A stretch of 64,000 bases of DNA from Flaviaestuariibacter sp. (GTDB lineage Bacteria; Bacteroidota; Bacteroidia; Chitinophagales; Chitinophagaceae), in assembly GCA_025963645.1 (NCBI GenBank), contig JAOQAI010000014.1, positions 42,131-106,130 on the forward strand, written 5' to 3'. Below the pieces are notes generated by a model. That model searched no databases. It saw nothing but the letters and a program-made list of their open reading frames with translations, and had not been told where the DNA came from. The position numbers and the translations under genes were made by a program. Below are positions 61,056-64,000 of the stretch, in pieces. The first letter of the stretch is position 1, and the number at the start of each line of letters is the position of its first letter.

Positions 61056-61328
61056 TCAATCATCAAAACCTTTGCTAAAAAAGTCTACATAAGATACTTT
61101 AAGAGCACTTAGAACCTTCATAAAGCTTGTGAGGCGCATATTTTCCCCTTTCTCATATCTTGAGTACTGGGCTCTGGGTATGTCATGCTCAAAAGCAAAC
61201 TTTTCTCCACTATCATAGCCAGCAGACTGTCTAAGCTGTTTAATTCTTGCACCAATCTTTCTTAATTGCTCCTCATCATTCAAAGGCTCAATAATCTTCT
61301 TCTCAGGCTTTGGAGTTTTTTCCTGCAT
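61056..61328 (-). CDS. XRE-family HTH regulator
   Basis: 90 residues: an N-terminal Lys/Glu-rich tail, then the HTH RIKQLRQSAGYDSGEKFAFE with recognition segment IPRAQYSRYEKGENMRLTSF. Minus strand, opposite to its neighbours. A short T-run hairpin (61027-61050) ends it. Probably controls the element. Confidence 0.85.
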   Translation of the reverse strand: MQEKTPKPEKKIIEPLNDEEQLRKIGARIKQLRQSAGYDSGEKFAFEHDIPRAQYSRYEKGENMRLTSFMKVLSALKVSYVDFFSKGFDD

Positions 61329-61416
61329 GTATTAAAACTCAAACCTGCGCTACTAAAAAGCAACCCTATATATGATACTACTAATAAGTAGATTCATTAT
61401 CTTTAAGCTCATCATT

Positions 61417-62034
61417 ATGAAATACAATTATTTAATCGCTTTATTACTGACCATATTATTGGTCTCTTGCCAACCAGATACATCATTTCAAGTATTACCA
61501 GGAGTTAAACTTGGGATAAGTTACCAGGAGTATATAAAGGAGTTAGATGAAGTAGGTATCAATAAGACTCCAAGTGGCATTTATTATTACACTTTTGAAA
61601 CTGATAAGGGAAAAAAATTCTATGGGGCTATTTATCCAACAATCTTCAACAATAAAGTTGGATTAGTAAGAATTCATATTACCCAGCGTTTTTCATACAT
61701 TTCTACAGTAGGTAAAGATATGGAAGATGGTCAAGTATGGGTACAAGCTAGTCTGGTAGACCTCACTGATGATGAGATACCATCAGAGGAAGAAATATAC
61801 ACTTCTCTAAAAAGCACATTTGATAGGACTTACATAAAAGGACTGGCAGATAGACAAACTTTGGATAATATATCCATGTATGAAGACTTTGCTTTTTATG
61901 ATGCAAAAAATGGAGTTAGAGTGGAGTTAGACAGGTTTGTAAAAATGTCACCTCCCATGAATGACGCATTAACTCCAAGAGGGTGTATCACAATTATATA
62001 CGCACTACCATTCAAATCATATCAAAATAATTAG
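61417..62034 (+). CDS. Lipoprotein, unknown
   Basis: 205 residues from ATG 61417, which gives a clean signal peptide with lipobox LLVSC (MKYNYLIALLLTILLVSC). The mature part is beta-rich, with FYGAIYPTIFNNKVGLVRIH. No family recognised. The frame can be extended 15 codons upstream but that adds a second hydrophobic run. The next gene starts two bases after the stop. Confidence 0.7.
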   Translation: MKYNYLIALLLTILLVSCQPDTSFQVLPGVKLGISYQEYIKELDEVGINKTPSGIYYYTFETDKGKKFYGAIYPTIFNNKVGLVRIHITQRFSYISTVGKDMEDGQVWVQASLVDLTDDEIPSEEEIYTSLKSTFDRTYIKGLADRQTLDNISMYEDFAFYDAKNGVRVELDRFVKMSPPMNDALTPRGCITIIYALPFKSYQNN

Positions 62035-62035
62035 A

Positions 62036-62293
62036 ATGCACTTAATAGCAAATATTGGAAACGCTATTGTAATCATCATCTTTCTTGCTGTATTATTACC
62101 AATTGGCTATTTAATAGGTGAATGGGCGCTCAGTGGATTTAAAGATGTAGAGGATAAGAACATAAAGAAGAGAAATCCACTTCAGGTAGTCTTTATAGTA
62201 ATCCTAGGAATTATAGTAATCTATCTTTTCCTTTCTCTATTCAAAGGTTGTGAAGACACAAGTGAATTAGATGCACCCAGGGGGAGGTTTTAG
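62036..62293 (+). CDS. Small membrane protein, unknown
   Basis: 85 residues with two membrane helices (about 6-30 and 50-68) flanking a charged loop (FKDVEDKNIKKRNPL). It starts one base after the lipoprotein stop and is probably co-transcribed. Confidence 0.65.
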   Translation: MHLIANIGNAIVIIIFLAVLLPIGYLIGEWALSGFKDVEDKNIKKRNPLQVVFIVILGIIVIYLFLSLFKGCEDTSELDAPRGRF

Positions 62294-62362
62294 AATATTC
62301 TAAATTCAGCCTAGAATAACATTAATCTTTAAACTTTTTCTGAAACAAAAAAACTTATATAA

Positions 62363-62803
62363 ATGAAAGTTTTATTTATAACACTATACTTCTGTTTTAG
62401 TATTCAAATTAGCATTGCTCAAAACAATATTAATAAGAAAAAAGATGCAGTAATTGAGACATATGGTAAAGTATATGATGAGGTAGTAATTTCTGGAATT
62501 CCTAGGATTCAATATATTAGGAAAGGGAAATATGGATTTAAGAATTATGAAGAATTGTTGGAGTTTAGTTTTAACAAGAAGAACATTTGTACACAAGAAA
62601 GAATAGTAACAATTAAAGAATACTTACCTGATTATTTGAGAGTATTTAAGAGGTTTGAAAAGCCAGGCATCTTTGAAAAGATGTCAGCTTATAATTGGTA
62701 TAGTATAAAGGATAGGATATTTTATGAAATCATTTTAGATAATTCTTCAAACTACATGAATGTGATATTTACAAAAGCCCCTACTGCTGCTGATTTTAAA
62801 TAA
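62363..62803 (+). CDS. Secreted protein, unknown
   Basis: 146 residues; signal peptide MKVLFITLYFCFSIQISIAQ, mature part basic and beta/helical mixed. No family recognised. Only the export signal is clear. Confidence 0.65.
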   Translation: MKVLFITLYFCFSIQISIAQNNINKKKDAVIETYGKVYDEVVISGIPRIQYIRKGKYGFKNYEELLEFSFNKKNICTQERIVTIKEYLPDYLRVFKRFEKPGIFEKMSAYNWYSIKDRIFYEIILDNSSNYMNVIFTKAPTAADFK

Positions 62804-62898
62804 TGAATGTAGATGCTTTAAGGATAAGTTGACTCTAGTTAAAAGTATTAGGTAATATAAAAGTATATTTCTACTCTGATATTATAATATAGCTAATT

Positions 62899-63621
62899 CT
62901 ATAACCAGCTATAAAGAACTTTAATAGTAGCTAGCGCTAATACTAACACCAATATCCAGGAATTATTTTTTGTGGTATTGTCAATATGCTTGCTTTTCTT
63001 AGTTGAACTAATATAATAAATCACATAAGCAAGTAAAAGTATCCAGGTTATTGAAAGCAGGAGTGTATCAGAAACTAAGAATACTGCAGCAGTAAGAACA
63101 ATCATGCAAACAGAAGAAAGAATTGCTTTAAGAACTAAGTTGTTCTTTTTGGTTGATTCCTCAATGGGTCTAATTTGAGAAAGAAGCATTTTAAGCTCCT
63201 CAAAGTTTTCCATTTGATTAGGGATATAAATAGTATTTTCTTTATCATTACTTCTTAAGACAAGGTCAGAATTCTTACTCCTTTCAATAGCCACTATCTC
63301 ACTGTGATATAATTGGACTGTAGGAAAGTTTGCAATGTCTCTGTAAATAGAGTTGGTTTCAATAGTTATAGTGAAGTTCTCTATAGCCTCTATTTGGCGC
63401 ATAATATTTCTATATTGACTTATACTAAGTCCAATAAAAATTATGGCACTAGAAGTCCAGAGAGTTTCAGGTTTATAATCTCCATTGGATGCGTATAACA
63501 CAACAGCAATCCACCCTATAACGCAGCTCAAAACAAGAAGGAGGTTGGGTATTATAGCTTTATTCCTCAATTCCTTGGAAGCATCTTTCTTTATACTAAA
63601 CTGTCTTGGCTCAGTAAGCAT
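62899..63621 (-). CDS. Membrane protein with PH-like central domain, unknown
   Basis: 240 residues: two helices near the N-terminus (about 24-44, 55-68), a soluble beta-rich centre (NFTITIETNSIYRDIANFPT, LRSNDKENTIYIPNQ) and three C-terminal helices. The layout recalls small bPH-type proteins, not proved. It is divergent from the next gene across a palindromic site. Confidence 0.65.
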   Translation of the reverse strand: MLTEPRQFSIKKDASKELRNKAIIPNLLLVLSCVIGWIAVVLYASNGDYKPETLWTSSAIIFIGLSISQYRNIMRQIEAIENFTITIETNSIYRDIANFPTVQLYHSEIVAIERSKNSDLVLRSNDKENTIYIPNQMENFEELKMLLSQIRPIEESTKKNNLVLKAILSSVCMIVLTAAVFLVSDTLLLSITWILLLAYVIYYISSTKKSKHIDNTTKNNSWILVLVLALATIKVLYSWL

Positions 63622-63633
63622 GCTGCTAATTTA

Positions 63634-63651
63634 ATACAATAGGTATTGTAT
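63634..63651. promoter_or_regulatory. Perfect palindromic operator-like site
   Basis: ATACAATA GG TATTGTAT, 8-bp arms with a 2-base centre, in the divergent spacer between 62899-63621 (minus) and 63661 (plus). It fits an operator for an HTH dimer such as the XRE protein at 61056. Confidence 0.5.
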
Positions 63652-63660
63652 CTTGTACCT

Positions 63661-63879
63661 GTGAAAAAGTGTTTATTACTTTGGTCATATCTATTCTTTA
63701 GCCTTACTTCTTTCAGTCAGGATGTGAAGAAGGTAAATAGTGATTCTTTATTAGTTAGGCTTGAGCATGTCAAAAGGAGTTTGGACAGCCTCACCATATC
63801 AATGGGTGACACAACATTTACTCTCAAACAATTAGATAGCCTTTCAAGAGTTGCAGACTCCTTATTTTTTAAAATGTAA
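63661..63879 (+). CDS. Small secreted protein, unknown
   Basis: 72 residues from GTG 63661: MKKCLLLWSYLFFSLTSFSQ is a clear signal peptide, followed by a coiled-coil-like segment (DSLLVRLEHVKRSLDSLTIS). A TTG start at 63646 gives a 77-residue version. Overlaps nothing; 10 bases from the palindrome. Confidence 0.6.
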   Translation: MKKCLLLWSYLFFSLTSFSQDVKKVNSDSLLVRLEHVKRSLDSLTISMGDTTFTLKQLDSLSRVADSLFFKM

Positions 63880-63956
63880 ATCTTCAGCGTAAAGTGTACC
63901 GTTAAGGTATTAATTTAAGAGAGTGTTTCTGATTATTCATTCTTAAACACTTTTAA

Positions 63957-64000
63957 ATGAAAAAGGACACAACAAAGCAAAGCACAGAGAACTTTGTAAA
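63957..64000 (+). CDS. Partial coding sequence at window end
   Basis: ATG 63957 opens MKKDTTKQSTENFVK in frame to the last complete codon. Start of a further gene of the mobile element; identity unknown. Confidence 0.4.
   Translation, partial: MKKDTTKQSTENFV

Larger units (their letters stand above)
56482..64000. mobile_element. Integrated genetic element, left end, continues past window
   Basis: From the tRNA breakpoint on, base composition becomes clearly AT-richer and codon use shifts (AGG/AGA Arg, TTA Leu). The contents are an integrase, two unknown genes, an HTH/excisionase-like gene, a DUF3987 protein, a XRE regulator and unknown membrane or secreted proteins. This is the usual left end of Bacteroidota integrative and mobilizable elements. 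The relaxase and the right attachment site are not in the window. Confidence 0.85.

Overview
The window looks like the chromosome of a Bacteroidota bacterium, most likely family Chitinophagaceae. The grounds are the Bacteroidota promoter box TAnnTTTG just upstream of several start codons, A-rich rather than Shine-Dalgarno leaders, a fused E1 alpha/beta 2-oxoacid dehydrogenase, a RemB-like gliding motility protein, the futalosine menaquinone genes mqnB and mqnD, a LigD with domain order phosphoesterase-ligase-polymerase, and a DUF3987 mobile element of the Bacteroides type. The genus cannot be fixed from the sequence alone.

Layout. 1-8 kb: a FAH-family hydrolase, the E1 fusion, then a signalling block: on the minus strand an unannotated 24-residue peptide gene, a multi-pass membrane protein, a HisKA_3 kinase and a LuxR-type regulator in one apparent operon; on the plus strand two more regulators of the same family, one with a 17-codon mini-ORF in front and a methyltransferase behind. 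8-34 kb: housekeeping genes (mqnB/mqnD, two queD-like genes with folE, fabD, sulfur amino-acid PLP enzyme, dihydroorotase, MutS-like ATPase, M1 peptidase, PDH E2, rsmG, tgt, LptF/G permease, citrate synthase). This part also has an IS256-family insertion, a GH1-like glycosidase and a 15-unit 21-bp tandem repeat that reads as a Cys-rich heptad protein. 34-50 kb: a stress and regulation region (YtxH, holin-like, DUF1328-like, sigma-54 with an NtrC-type activator and a receiver-PAS-kinase, YihY, DUF326, DUF2383, lysine-rich histone-like protein, CHRD lipoprotein, topoisomerase IB, DUF892). 50-56 kb: Ku and LigD, an SMP-30 lactonase and a stress-type SDR. 56.4 kb to the end: an AT-rich integrated element that interrupts a tRNA-Ala(GGC) gene in the anticodon stem. 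It carries an integrase, an HTH/excisionase-like gene, a DUF3987 protein, a XRE regulator and unrecognised membrane or secreted cargo, and it runs off the right edge.

The intergenic spaces hold several families of short palindromic repeats, many arranged as inverted pairs (REPIN-like). They repeatedly begin at, or within a few bases of, a stop codon. One copy lies inside the 5' end of rsmG, and another palindrome lies in frame inside the dihydroorotase gene. These repeats and the peptide-membrane protein-kinase-regulator operon are the most unusual things in the window. All family assignments come from reading motifs by eye; no database search was run.
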